From: Micromonospora fulviviridis
GTDB taxonomy: Bacteria; Actinomycetota; Actinomycetes; Mycobacteriales; Micromonosporaceae
Direction: 5' to 3'
Length of the DNA stretch: 64,000 nt
Assembly: GCF_014648395.1 (NCBI RefSeq)
Contig: NZ_BMRA01000007.1
Span: 269,195-333,194, forward strand
Shown here: in pieces, positions 1-8,172 of the stretch
Position numbering within the stretch: position 1 is the first letter of the stretch
How the letters are laid out: each line of letters opens with the position of its first letter
The notes under the pieces: model-generated
Told to the model about the DNA's origin: nothing
Databases searched by the model: none
What the model saw: only the letters and a program-made list of their open reading frames with translations
Translations under genes and position numbers: made by a program

Positions 1-14
1 GTGGTGGGACGGCA

Positions 15-43
15 GCGGCCCGGCGGTGGTGCCGCCGGGCCGC
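15..43 (-). terminator. Terminator-like hairpin after parC
   Basis: The arms at 15-26 and 32-43 pair perfectly over 12 bp around a 5-nt loop. The hairpin begins 12 nt past the stop codon of the minus-strand topoisomerase subunit A gene. There is no T-tract, which is usual for actinomycete terminators. Confidence 0.6.
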
Positions 44-54
44 CGCGGGTCGGG

Positions 55-2544
55 TCAGTCGCGGTCGATCTGGTGGCCGATCACCGTGGGGCCGAGCATC
101 ACCGCGAAGCCGGAGCCGTCGCGGCGGGGGTCGGCCGGCGGCAGCTCGACCGCGTCGCCGGTGGCGGTGGCGCCGACCGGGCGCGGGCCGATCCAGGCCA
201 CGGCCAGGTCCAGCTCGCCCTTGAGGAACCGCTGGGCGCGCACGCCGCCGGTCGCCCGCCCCTTCGCCGGGTACGCCTTGAAGGGCGTCACCTTGACCGT
301 GGCGCCCGTCGAGGTGACCACCATGGGCTCGCCGTGACCCGGGTCGTCGGTGCGGATCGCGCCGAAGAAGACCACCCGCGCCCCGGCCGGCAGGTTGATG
401 CCGGCCATGCCGCCGCCCTTGATGCCCTGCGGCCGGACCACGGACGCCGCGAAGCGCAGCAGTGACGCCTCCGACGAGACGAACGCCAGGGTCTCCGCCC
501 CGTCGGTGAGCCAGGTCGCCCCGACCACCTCGTCGCCGTCGCGCAGCGAGATCACCTCGAACTCGTCCGAGCGGACCGGCCACTCGGGCGCGCAGACCTT
601 CACCACGCCGTGCCGGGTGCCGAGCGCCAAACCGGGTGAGCCCTCGGCGGACGGGCCGAGCGGGGCCAGCCCGACGACCGTCTCGCCGGGCTCCAGCGGC
701 ACCAGTTCGGCCGCGGACATGCCGCCGCGCAGCGACACCGTGCCGGACTGCTCGGGCAGCACCGGCAGCGGGAGCACGTCGATCTTGAAGGCCCGCCCGG
801 CGCTGGTCACCAGGAGCACCCGGCCGCGGGCGGTGGAGTGCACCACGGCGCGTACCGCGTCGTGCTTGACCCGGCCGCTGCGCCGGCGCGCCTCGGCGGC
901 CTCCTCCGACTCGGCCGCGGTCCGGGCGACCAGCCCGGTGGCGGAGAGGATGACCTGGCAGGGGTCGTCGGCGACCTCCAGCGGGCCGGCCGGCACGGAG
1001 GCCGCCAGGACCTCCTTGAGGTCGCCGTCGACCAGGGTGGTGCGGCGGTCGGCGCCGGACTGCTTCACCACGGCGGCCAGCTCGTCGGAGACCAGCTTCC
1101 GCAGCACCTTCGGGTCGTCGAGGATCTTCGACAGCTCGGCGATCTCGCCGCGCAGCTTCTCCTGCTCGGCCTCCAGCTCCAGCCGGTCGTACTTCGTGAG
1201 CCGGCGCAGCGGGGTGTCCAGGATGTAGGTGGCCTGGATCTCGGAGAGCTTGAACTTCTGCATCAGGCCGTCCTTGGCGGCCTGGGCGTCCTCGCTGGCC
1301 CGGATCAGCTTGACCACCTTGTCGATGTCGAGCAGGGCGATCAGCAGGCCGTCGACCAGGTGCAGCCGCTCCTCGCGCTTGCGCTTGCGGTACGCGCTGC
1401 GCCGGGTCACCACCTCGTAGCGGTGGGCCAGGAAGACCTCCAGCAGCTGCTTGAGGCCCAGGGTCTGCGGCTGGCCGTCCACCAGGACCAGGTTGTTCAC
1501 GCCGAAGGACTGCTCCAGCGGGGTGAGCCGGTAGAGGTCGGCCAGCAGCGCCTGCGGGTTGACCCCGACCTTGCACTCGACGACCAGCCGGGTGCCGTTC
1601 TCCCGGTCGGTGAGGTCCTTGACGTCGGCGATGCCGGTCAGCCGCTTGGTCTTGTTGACCTCGTTGGTGATGGCCGCGATGACCTTCTCCGCGCCCACCC
1701 CGTAGGGCAGCTCGGTGACCGTGATGGCCTGCCGGCCCCGGCTGCCCTCCAGCGGGCCGGTCTCCACCCGGGCGCGCATCCGCACGACGCCGCGCCCGGT
1801 CTCGTACGCCCGGCGCACCTCGTCGAGGCCGAGCAGCAGCCCGCCGGTGGGCAGGTCGGGGCCGGGGACGAACTCCATGAGCTTGTCCAGCGTGGCGTCC
1901 GGGTGGTTGATCAGCCAGCGAGCCGCCTGGACCACCTCGGCCAGGTTGTGCGGGATCATGTTGGTGGCCATCCCGACCGCGATCCCGGACGCGCCGTTGA
2001 CCAGCAGGTTGGGGAAGGCCGCCGGCAGCACGGTGGGCTGGGTCAGCGAGCCGTCGTAGTTGGGCTCGACGTCGACGGTGTCCTCGCCCAGCTCGCCGAC
2101 GAGCAGCATGGCCTCGCGGGACATCCGCGCCTCGGTGTAGCGGGCGGCGGCCGGGCCGTCGTCGGGCGAGCCGAAGTTGCCGTGCCCGTCGATGAGCGGC
2201 ACGTTGAGCGAGAAGTCCTGGGCGAGCCGGACCATCGCGTCGTAGATCGCCGCGTCGCCGTGCGGGTGGTACTTACCCATCACGTCGCCGACGATCCGGG
2301 CCGACTTCACGTGGCCCCGGTCGGGGCGGTGGCCCTGCTCGTACATGGACCAGAGGATGCGCCGGTGCACCGGCTTGAGCCCGTCGCGAGCGTCCGGCAG
2401 GGCCCGGGAGTGGATGACCGAGAAGGCGTACTCCAGGTAGGAGTCCGAGACCTCGGTGACCAGCGGGTTGTCGAAGACCCGGGCGCCGGCCTGGTCGAAG
2501 GCGGAGAGGTCCGCCTTGGCGCGGTCGTCCTTGCGGCGTGCCAT
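55..2544 (-). CDS. parC: DNA topoisomerase IV / gyrase-type subunit A
   Basis: An 829-aa type IIA topoisomerase subunit that breaks and rejoins DNA through an active-site tyrosine; it works as an A2B2 complex with the gene just upstream. The catalytic Tyr is residue 136 in RYTEAR, the HPHGD motif is at 93-97, and the C-terminal third looks like the DNA-wrapping beta-pinwheel. The canonical GyrA box is not visible, so topoisomerase IV is preferred over gyrase. The residue matching the quinolone-interacting serine of E. coli GyrA is Ala98; the acidic partner Asp102 is kept. ATG start with a GAAGGGAAAG-type ribosome site. It lies 31 nt behind parE and is probably co-transcribed with it. Confidence 0.93.
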   Translation of the reverse strand: MARRKDDRAKADLSAFDQAGARVFDNPLVTEVSDSYLEYAFSVIHSRALPDARDGLKPVHRRILWSMYEQGHRPDRGHVKSARIVGDVMGKYHPHGDAAIYDAMVRLAQDFSLNVPLIDGHGNFGSPDDGPAAARYTEARMSREAMLLVGELGEDTVDVEPNYDGSLTQPTVLPAAFPNLLVNGASGIAVGMATNMIPHNLAEVVQAARWLINHPDATLDKLMEFVPGPDLPTGGLLLGLDEVRRAYETGRGVVRMRARVETGPLEGSRGRQAITVTELPYGVGAEKVIAAITNEVNKTKRLTGIADVKDLTDRENGTRLVVECKVGVNPQALLADLYRLTPLEQSFGVNNLVLVDGQPQTLGLKQLLEVFLAHRYEVVTRRSAYRKRKREERLHLVDGLLIALLDIDKVVKLIRASEDAQAAKDGLMQKFKLSEIQATYILDTPLRRLTKYDRLELEAEQEKLRGEIAELSKILDDPKVLRKLVSDELAAVVKQSGADRRTTLVDGDLKEVLAASVPAGPLEVADDPCQVILSATGLVARTAAESEEAAEARRRSGRVKHDAVRAVVHSTARGRVLLVTSAGRAFKIDVLPLPVLPEQSGTVSLRGGMSAAELVPLEPGETVVGLAPLGPSAEGSPGLALGTRHGVVKVCAPEWPVRSDEFEVISLRDGDEVVGATWLTDGAETLAFVSSEASLLRFAASVVRPQGIKGGGMAGINLPAGARVVFFGAIRTDDPGHGEPMVVTSTGATVKVTPFKAYPAKGRATGGVRAQRFLKGELDLAVAWIGPRPVGATATGDAVELPPADPRRDGSGFAVMLGPTVIGHQIDRD

Positions 2545-2575
2545 GGTTCAGCTTTCCCTTCGAAGAACCCGGTGG

Positions 2576-4702
2576 TCAGGCGTCGATGGCGTCGCGGTCG
2601 ACGCGGTCGGCCGAGTCGATGAGCCAGTTGCGGCGGGGCTCGACCTTCTCCCCCATGAGCAGCTCGAGGATCCGCTCGGCGGCCTCGACGTCGTCGAGGG
2701 TGATCCGGCGGACCGCCCGGGTGGCCGGGTTCATGGTCGTCTCCCAGAGCTCGTCCGCGTCCATCTCACCGAGACCCTTGAACCGCGGGATGGGCGTGAC
2801 GATCTGCTTGCCGGCCTTCTCCAGCTTGCGGACCGTCGCCTCCATCTCGGCCTGGGTGTAGGTGTAGACGGTCTGCGGGTTGCGCCCCTTTGTGGTGATC
2901 TTGTGCAGGGGCGGCATGGCCGCGTAGAGCCGGCCCGCCTCGATCAGCGGTCGCATGTAGCGGGCGAAGAGCGTGATGAGCAGGGTCCGGATGTGCGCGC
3001 CGTCCACGTCCGCGTCGGCCATGATGAGCACCCGGCCGTAGCGCAGCGCGGAGAGGTCGAAGGTACGCCCCGAGCCGGCGCCGAGCACCTGCACGATCGC
3101 CGCGCACTCGGCGTTGTCCAGCACCTGCTGGAGGTTCGCCTTCTGCACGTTGAGGATCTTGCCGCGGATCGGCAGCAGGGCCTGGTATTCCGAGGAGCGG
3201 GCCATCCGGCTGGTGCCGAGCGCGCTGTCGCCCTCGACGATGAACAGCTCGCTGCGGTCCACCCCGGTGGCCCGGCAGTCGACCAGCTTGGCCGGCATCG
3301 ACGCGCCCTCCAGGGCGGTCTTGCGCCGGGCGGCGTCCTTCTGCTGCTTCTGGGTGAGCCGGACCCGGGCCGCGTCGACGATCTTCTGGAGCACCGTCCG
3401 GGCCTCGGCCTTGGTCTTCCGGTCCTCCAGCCACGCCTTGAGGTGCGCCTCGACGAGGCCCTGGAGCACCTTGGTGATGCCCGCGGTGGAGAGCTCGTCC
3501 TTGGTCTGCGAGGTGAACTGCGGCTCCGGGATCCGCACGTGCACCACGGCGGTCATGCCCTCCAGGACGTCGTCCAGGGTGGGCGCGTCCTCCTTGGGCT
3601 TGAGCAGGCCACGGGTGTTGCGGGCGGCCTCCGCCAGGGTGCGGGCCAGGGCCCGCTCGAAGCCCTTGCGGTGGGTGCCGCCGTGGGCGTTGCGGATGGT
3701 GTTGGTGAAACACTCGACGGTGCGCTCGTAGCCGGTGCCCCAGCGGAACGCCACCTCGACCTCGGCCCGGCGCTGCACGTTGGACTGCATGACGCCGTTG
3801 GCGTCCGCGGCGTTCTCCCGGTAGGTCCCCTCGCCGGTGACCAGAAGGGTGCCCGAGACCGGGCGGTCGCCGGCCGGGGCGAGGTATTCCACCATGTCGG
3901 TGAGGCCGTTGGGGAAGTGGAAGCTCTCCTCGACGGCCTTCTCGCCGGTCTCGTCGCGCAGCCGGTAGGCCACGCCGGGCACCAGGAAGGCGGTGTTGCG
4001 CAGCTTGAGCCGGACCGCCTCGGTGTCGAGCGCGGCGCCGGTCTCGAAGTAGCGCGGGTCGTGCCACCAGCGGATCGAGGTGCCGGTGCGCTGGCCGCGC
4101 TTCATGGCGCCGACGATCTGCAGGCCGGGGCCCGGGGTGAACGGCGCGTCCGGGCCGTCGCCGTCGAAGATCCCGGGTACGCCGTGGCGGAACGACATCG
4201 CGTGGACCTTGCCGCCGCGGCGGACGGTGACGTCGAACCGCCGGGAGAGCGCGTTGACCGCCGAGGCGCCCACGCCGTGCAGGCCGCCGGAGGTCTTGTA
4301 GCCGGAGCCGCCGAACTTGCCGCCCGCGTGCAGCCGGGTCAGCACCAGCTCCACGCCGGAGATGCCGGACTTCGCGTGCACGTCGGTCGGGATGCCGCGA
4401 CCGTCGTCGTCCACCCGAACCGAGCCGTCGGCGTGCAGGATCACGTCGACCTTCGTGGCGTGACCCCCGACACCCTCGTCGGTCGAGTTGTCGAGGATCT
4501 CGTTGACGAGGTGACCCACGCCACGGCTGTCGGTCGAGCCGATGTACATGCCGGGGCGCTTCCGGACGGCATCGAGGCCCTCCAGGTGCGTCAGGTCGTC
4601 GGCCCCGTACAGGGTCTCAGGCTGTGCGGTCAACTGGTCGTACTCCCAGGTCTCGGCGGTGTGGTGCCGGTCACCGTGTCGATTCCCCAACTCGATCGCC
4701 AC
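2576..4702 (-). CDS. parE: DNA topoisomerase IV / gyrase-type subunit B
   Basis: A 708-aa ATPase subunit of a type IIA topoisomerase. The GHKL ATP site has its N-box in NEILDNSTDE and the DDGRGIP motif; the transducer follows, then the TOPRIM domain with EGDSALG and the metal-binding DADVDGAH, and the C-terminal PRFKGLGEM block that contacts subunit A. Length and the absence of a long insert fit the second, non-gyrase pair of actinomycetes; gyrB is the alternative. It is first in an operon with parC. Upstream, 4721-4726 reads TAGGCT on the minus strand and could be the -10, leaving a leader of roughly 12 nt. Confidence 0.92.
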   Translation of the reverse strand: MAIELGNRHGDRHHTAETWEYDQLTAQPETLYGADDLTHLEGLDAVRKRPGMYIGSTDSRGVGHLVNEILDNSTDEGVGGHATKVDVILHADGSVRVDDDGRGIPTDVHAKSGISGVELVLTRLHAGGKFGGSGYKTSGGLHGVGASAVNALSRRFDVTVRRGGKVHAMSFRHGVPGIFDGDGPDAPFTPGPGLQIVGAMKRGQRTGTSIRWWHDPRYFETGAALDTEAVRLKLRNTAFLVPGVAYRLRDETGEKAVEESFHFPNGLTDMVEYLAPAGDRPVSGTLLVTGEGTYRENAADANGVMQSNVQRRAEVEVAFRWGTGYERTVECFTNTIRNAHGGTHRKGFERALARTLAEAARNTRGLLKPKEDAPTLDDVLEGMTAVVHVRIPEPQFTSQTKDELSTAGITKVLQGLVEAHLKAWLEDRKTKAEARTVLQKIVDAARVRLTQKQQKDAARRKTALEGASMPAKLVDCRATGVDRSELFIVEGDSALGTSRMARSSEYQALLPIRGKILNVQKANLQQVLDNAECAAIVQVLGAGSGRTFDLSALRYGRVLIMADADVDGAHIRTLLITLFARYMRPLIEAGRLYAAMPPLHKITTKGRNPQTVYTYTQAEMEATVRKLEKAGKQIVTPIPRFKGLGEMDADELWETTMNPATRAVRRITLDDVEAAERILELLMGEKVEPRRNWLIDSADRVDRDAIDA

Positions 4703-4835
4703 GGGCGGCGCGCCGCAGCGAGCCTAGCCCGGCGCTCCGACAGAGCTGTGGCACCCGTGCGGTGCGTTGTCCGGTTAGGCTCCGGGCGGTCTGTGCCACC
4801 GCCCTCGGTGAGGGGGCTGGAGCGAGGAGGCGTCC

Positions 4836-5495
4836 GTGCGGGACAACGCCGTGAACAGCCGGATGTCTTCCCCGACGGCCGCCGGGGACGACCCGGGCGA
4901 CCGCTTCGAGCGGCTCTACGCCGAGGCCGAACGGGGCGCGGCCGTGGTGCCGTGGGACCGGGACACCCCGCACTCGCTGCTCGCCGAGTGGACCGACCGG
5001 GCCCGGCCGGACGCGGCCGGCCGCCGCGCCCTGGTGGTCGGCTGCGGCTTCGGCCGGGACGCCGAGCACCTGGCCCGGCTGGGCTTCGCCACCGTCGCCT
5101 TCGACATCTCCCCCACCGCGGTGCGGACCGCCCGCCGCCGCCATGCCGGCTCTCCGGTCCGGTACGAGACCGCCGACCTCCTCGACCCGCCGGACGCCTG
5201 GCTCGACGGGTTCGACCTGGTGCTGGAGAGCATGAACGTGCAGGCCCTGCCGGCCGGGATCCGGGCGCGGGCGATCCCGGCGGTGGGCCCGCTGGTCGCA
5301 CCCGGCGGGACCCTGCTGGTGATCGCGGCCGGCCGGCGCGACGACGAGGAGGAGGTCGAGGGACCGCCCTGGCCGCTGACCCGGGCCGAGCTGGACGCCT
5401 TCGCCGCCGGGCCGCTCGTCCCGGCACGGACCGAGGAGATCATCGCCCCGGACGGCGGGCTCCGCTGGCGCGCGGAGTTCCGCCGGCCCGCCTGA
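4836..5495 (+). CDS. Class I SAM-dependent methyltransferase
   Basis: A 219-aa soluble methyltransferase of the Rossmann type. The SAM-binding motif I is VVGCGFGRDAEHLARLGF (about 65-82), followed by the acidic FDISP motif and the ESMNVQALP motif where the post-strand 4 motif is expected. The layout resembles thiopurine-methyltransferase-like proteins (TPMT/TehB clan), but the substrate cannot be told from sequence. A GTG start is chosen because GAGGAGG lies 5 nt upstream; the first internal ATG at about 4863 has no such site. It is divergent from parE and unrelated to it in function. Confidence 0.8.
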   Translation: MRDNAVNSRMSSPTAAGDDPGDRFERLYAEAERGAAVVPWDRDTPHSLLAEWTDRARPDAAGRRALVVGCGFGRDAEHLARLGFATVAFDISPTAVRTARRRHAGSPVRYETADLLDPPDAWLDGFDLVLESMNVQALPAGIRARAIPAVGPLVAPGGTLLVIAAGRRDDEEEVEGPPWPLTRAELDAFAAGPLVPARTEEIIAPDGGLRWRAEFRRPA

Positions 5496-5616
5496 TCCAC
5501 CCCGCCCACCGCCCGACGCGCCCCGCGCGTCGGGCCATTGACGTGCGTCACACGGCCATGGTCTGATCGCCTCCTCAGAGGATCTTTCACATTTCGATGT
5601 GTGAGGGGGTCGGGCC

Positions 5617-6873
5617 ATGTCCCTGTTCCGTCGTGCCGCGCTCGCTGCGGCGCTGGCCGTCGCCGCGGTGGCGCTGCCGGCCGCCGTGGCGCCCGCCGGG
5701 CCCGCCACGGCCGCCCTGCCCACCGCCGCGGTGGCGCTGGGCGACAGCTTCATCAGTGGCGAGGGCGCCGGGGCGTACGCGCCGGTGGTCGACGTCAACG
5801 GGGTCGCCCAGGGCTTCCCCGGCTGGTCGGCGCCGAACAGCAACGCGTACTTCTGCCACCGCTCGCCGAACGCCTCACTCTTCCAGGCCGACCTGCCGGA
5901 CATCGCGGCCCGCTTCAACCTGGCCTGCTCGGGCGGGCAGCCCTACGACATCGCCGGCGCCTCCGCGACCCGGACCAAGGGCCGGCAGGTCAGCGCCCAG
6001 CTCGACCAGCTCCGGGCGGTGGCGCGGACCCACGACATCGACCTGGTGCTCGTCGGCCTCGGCTCGAACAACAGCTCGTTCACCTTCGGCAGCGTGGCGG
6101 AGAAGTGCGCCAACCGCTTCATCGCCGACGCCTGGACCGGCTGGTGGGAGTTCTGGGCGTACCTCGGCGGGCCGGTCGAGCAGGAGCCGTGCACGGACGC
6201 CGACCTGGCCACCGCCGCGCAGTTCAGCGCCGCGACCGCGGAGACCACCACGGCGGTCCGGCAACTGCTCACCACCCTCGACCAGGTCGACGCCGACGGC
6301 CAGCACCGCGTGGTGTTCCAGGACTACACCAACCCGCTCCCCACCGACCTCGCCTCGCCCTACTGGACCGAGGACGACCGGGACGACACCCGGGACAAGT
6401 TCCGCGCCCTCGGCGCCGAGCGGTACGCGGCCGGCTGCCCGATCCACCGGGGCAGCCTCGCGCCGGGCCAGCGCTTCTCCCAGGGCCTCGGCACTCTGGT
6501 CAGCTCGGTCCGGACCACCCTGGCCGCCGAGTTCCCGCAGGACGACCTGGTCTACCTCAACGTGCAGCGCGCCTTCGACGGCGCCCGGCTCTGCGAGTCG
6601 GCGGGCAGCCCGGGCAACGCCCTGGCCACCCCGATCCGGCTCATGGACGGCCCGACCGGTGTCTTCGTGACCAGCCTCTCCGGCTACGACAAGCTCGACA
6701 TCCAGCGGATCGCGAACGCCTGCGGCACCTACTTCCAGACCTGCCAGGAGTCCTGGCACCCGAGCGCCGCCGGCCACCGGGTGCTCGGCCGCTGCCTGAC
6801 CGGCGCCGCCGCGACCGGCGCCCGGGCGGTGTCCTGCGTCCGCGCCCCGGACGGCACGATCACGGTGAGCTGA
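5617..6873 (+). CDS. Secreted SGNH/GDSL-type hydrolase
   Basis: A 418-aa exported esterase/lipase-like enzyme. A Sec signal peptide runs over about residues 1-32 (two arginines, a long Ala/Val/Leu core, then an Ala-rich cleavage region). SGNH block I is GDSFISGEG with the nucleophile Ser44, block III is GLGSNN with the oxyanion Asn, and block V is SWHPSAAGH carrying the catalytic Asp-x-x-His equivalent (here the WHP motif supplies His). Several paired cysteines suggest disulfides in the mature protein. ATG start with a GGGGGTCGG purine run upstream. The substrate (lipid ester or acetylated polysaccharide) is unknown. It ends just before a bidirectional hairpin. Confidence 0.85.
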   Translation: MSLFRRAALAAALAVAAVALPAAVAPAGPATAALPTAAVALGDSFISGEGAGAYAPVVDVNGVAQGFPGWSAPNSNAYFCHRSPNASLFQADLPDIAARFNLACSGGQPYDIAGASATRTKGRQVSAQLDQLRAVARTHDIDLVLVGLGSNNSSFTFGSVAEKCANRFIADAWTGWWEFWAYLGGPVEQEPCTDADLATAAQFSAATAETTTAVRQLLTTLDQVDADGQHRVVFQDYTNPLPTDLASPYWTEDDRDDTRDKFRALGAERYAAGCPIHRGSLAPGQRFSQGLGTLVSSVRTTLAAEFPQDDLVYLNVQRAFDGARLCESAGSPGNALATPIRLMDGPTGVFVTSLSGYDKLDIQRIANACGTYFQTCQESWHPSAAGHRVLGRCLTGAAATGARAVSCVRAPDGTITVS

Positions 6874-6877
6874 CCCG

Positions 6878-6915
6878 CGTCGTGGGGCGTCCCCGGTCGG
6901 GGGCGCCCCACGACG
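6878..6915. terminator. Bidirectional terminator hairpin
   Basis: A 17-bp stem with one T-G wobble and a 4-nt loop starts 5 nt after the SGNH hydrolase stop and ends 27 nt before the stop of the convergent methyltransferase gene. It can serve both transcripts. Confidence 0.75.
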
Positions 6916-6942
6916 GGTCGGGCCGGAGCCCGGAGGCAGGGC

Positions 6943-7575
6943 TCAGGGGCACACGGCCGTGCCGAGCACGTGCGGTGCCGCGGGACCCGGGATCCCGGTC
7001 GGCGGGAACCGGAACCGGTCCAGCTCGACCACCGTGAAGCCGGCCGCCCGGATCGCCGCCACGGTGTCCCGCGCCGTGTGGCAGCCGGCGCAGCACAGCG
7101 GCCAGAGCGTGGCGTCCGCCGCGCGCTGGACCCGGCGCAGCCCGGGGGTCTCCGCGACGACGTGCTCGTAGAAGCGGAGCTGCCCGCCCGGCCGGAGCAC
7201 CCGGCGCGCCTCGCGCAGCGCCACCGCCTGGTCGGGCACCGAGCAGAGCACCAGCGACAGCACCACCGCGTCGGCGCTCGCGTCGGCGACCGGCAGGGCC
7301 TCCGCCAGGCCGGCGGCCACGGTCACCGGCACCGGGGCGTCGGGCGCGGCGGCCTGGAGGGCGGCGCGCAACCGGGGCTCCGGCTCCACGGCGAGCACCC
7401 CGGTCACGGCCGGCGGATAGTGCGGCAGGTTCCGCCCGTTGCCGGCGCCCACCTCGACCACCCGGCCGCGCAACCCGGCCACCAGGCGGCGCCGGTGCTC
7501 GGCGGCGCCGGCCCGGTCCATGGCGACGCTGGCCCGGGCGAAGACCCGGGCGAAGATCGGATTCGAGACGGCCAT
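6943..7575 (-). CDS. Class I SAM methyltransferase coupled to nsrR
   Basis: A 210-aa methyltransferase of the UbiE/Methyltransf_11 kind. The SAM site is VVEVGAGNGRNLPHYP near residue 45, followed by the VEPEP acidic loop, the ADASADAVVLSLVLCSV motif and the RRVLRPGG signature. A short C-terminal stretch has CCAGCHTARD, whose paired cysteines are unusual and could bind metal. The start is the ATG at 7575-7573: it shares one base with the stop of nsrR (TGATG), so translation is probably coupled. Longer upstream reading in this frame is only the shadow of nsrR. The substrate is unknown; the context suggests co-regulation with the NO response. Confidence 0.8.
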   Translation of the reverse strand: MAVSNPIFARVFARASVAMDRAGAAEHRRRLVAGLRGRVVEVGAGNGRNLPHYPPAVTGVLAVEPEPRLRAALQAAAPDAPVPVTVAAGLAEALPVADASADAVVLSLVLCSVPDQAVALREARRVLRPGGQLRFYEHVVAETPGLRRVQRAADATLWPLCCAGCHTARDTVAAIRAAGFTVVELDRFRFPPTGIPGPAAPHVLGTAVCP

Positions 7576-8012
7576 CAGGTAGGCACCGGTGGGGCGCCGA
7601 GGGCGAGCAGCAGCGGACCGGCCGCGCCGTCGGCCAGGTCGCCGAGGCGTACGCCGTCGAGCACGGCGAGGAAGGCGGCCTGGGCCCGGCGCAACTCGCC
7701 GCGCAGCCGGCAGCCGGCGATCAGCGGGCAGGCCGGCTGCTCGCAGTTGACCACCTCGTCGTCGCCCTCGAAGGCCCGGACCACGTGGCCCACGGTCAGC
7801 TCTCCGGCGTGCTCGGCGAAGGCCACCCCGCCGGAGCGGCCCCGGATGGTGACCAGCACGCCGATCCGCTGCAACCGCTGCACCACCTTGGCCACGTGGC
7901 TGCGCGGGAGCGCGAGTTGGGTGGCGAGCTCGTCCACGGTCGTCCGGGCCGGGGAGGCGGCGGTCAGCATGGCGATGCGCAGCGCCATGTCGGTCGACCG
8001 GTTGAGCTTCAC
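7575..8012 (-). CDS. nsrR: Rrf2-family NO-sensing repressor (NsrR-like)
   Basis: A 145-aa Rrf2 regulator. The N-terminal winged helix (about 1-75) includes the recognition region RSHVAKVVQRLQRIGVL and the typical GRSGGVAFA wing. Three cysteines, Cys90, Cys95 and Cys101, are spaced C-x4-C-x5-C, as needed for an Fe-S cluster in NsrR-type sensors. It sits divergent to flavohemoglobin with an NsrR-like palindrome between them, so it most likely represses hmp until NO damages its cluster. GTG start; a TAGGGT -10 6 nt upstream points to a leaderless mRNA. A downstream methyltransferase is translationally coupled. Assignment rests on family knowledge plus context. Confidence 0.9.
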   Translation of the reverse strand: MKLNRSTDMALRIAMLTAASPARTTVDELATQLALPRSHVAKVVQRLQRIGVLVTIRGRSGGVAFAEHAGELTVGHVVRAFEGDDEVVNCEQPACPLIAGCRLRGELRRAQAAFLAVLDGVRLGDLADGAAGPLLLALGAPPVPT

Positions 8013-8018
8013 GCCTCG

Positions 8019-8024
8019 ACCCTA
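8019..8024 (-). promoter_or_regulatory. Leaderless -10 element of nsrR
   Basis: On the minus strand this hexamer reads TAGGGT and ends 6 nt before the GTG start. This spacing puts the transcription start at or next to the first codon. Confidence 0.5.
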
Positions 8025-8110
8025 GCCAGCGGTCGCTCGTCGCGACACGGGTCGAACCGCCGTTCCGGAGTGTGACGAGCGCTACCGCGGCCCCGGGACC
8101 TTCGACCCTG

Positions 8111-8133
8111 AAGAGGAATTTTGAACTCCTGTT
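8111..8133. promoter_or_regulatory. NsrR-like 11-1-11 operator
   Basis: A 23-nt imperfect palindrome with 8 of 11 arm positions paired. The left arm AAGAGGAATTT matches 9 of 11 bases of the enterobacterial NsrR half-site AAGATGCATTT. It lies in the 160-nt gap between nsrR and hmp, ending 39 nt before the hmp start. It stands out as an A/T-rich patch in very GC-rich DNA. Footprinting would decide. Confidence 0.7.
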
Positions 8134-8172
8134 CAGTGGGGATCGACCAGTTCGACGCCACAAGGAGTAATC

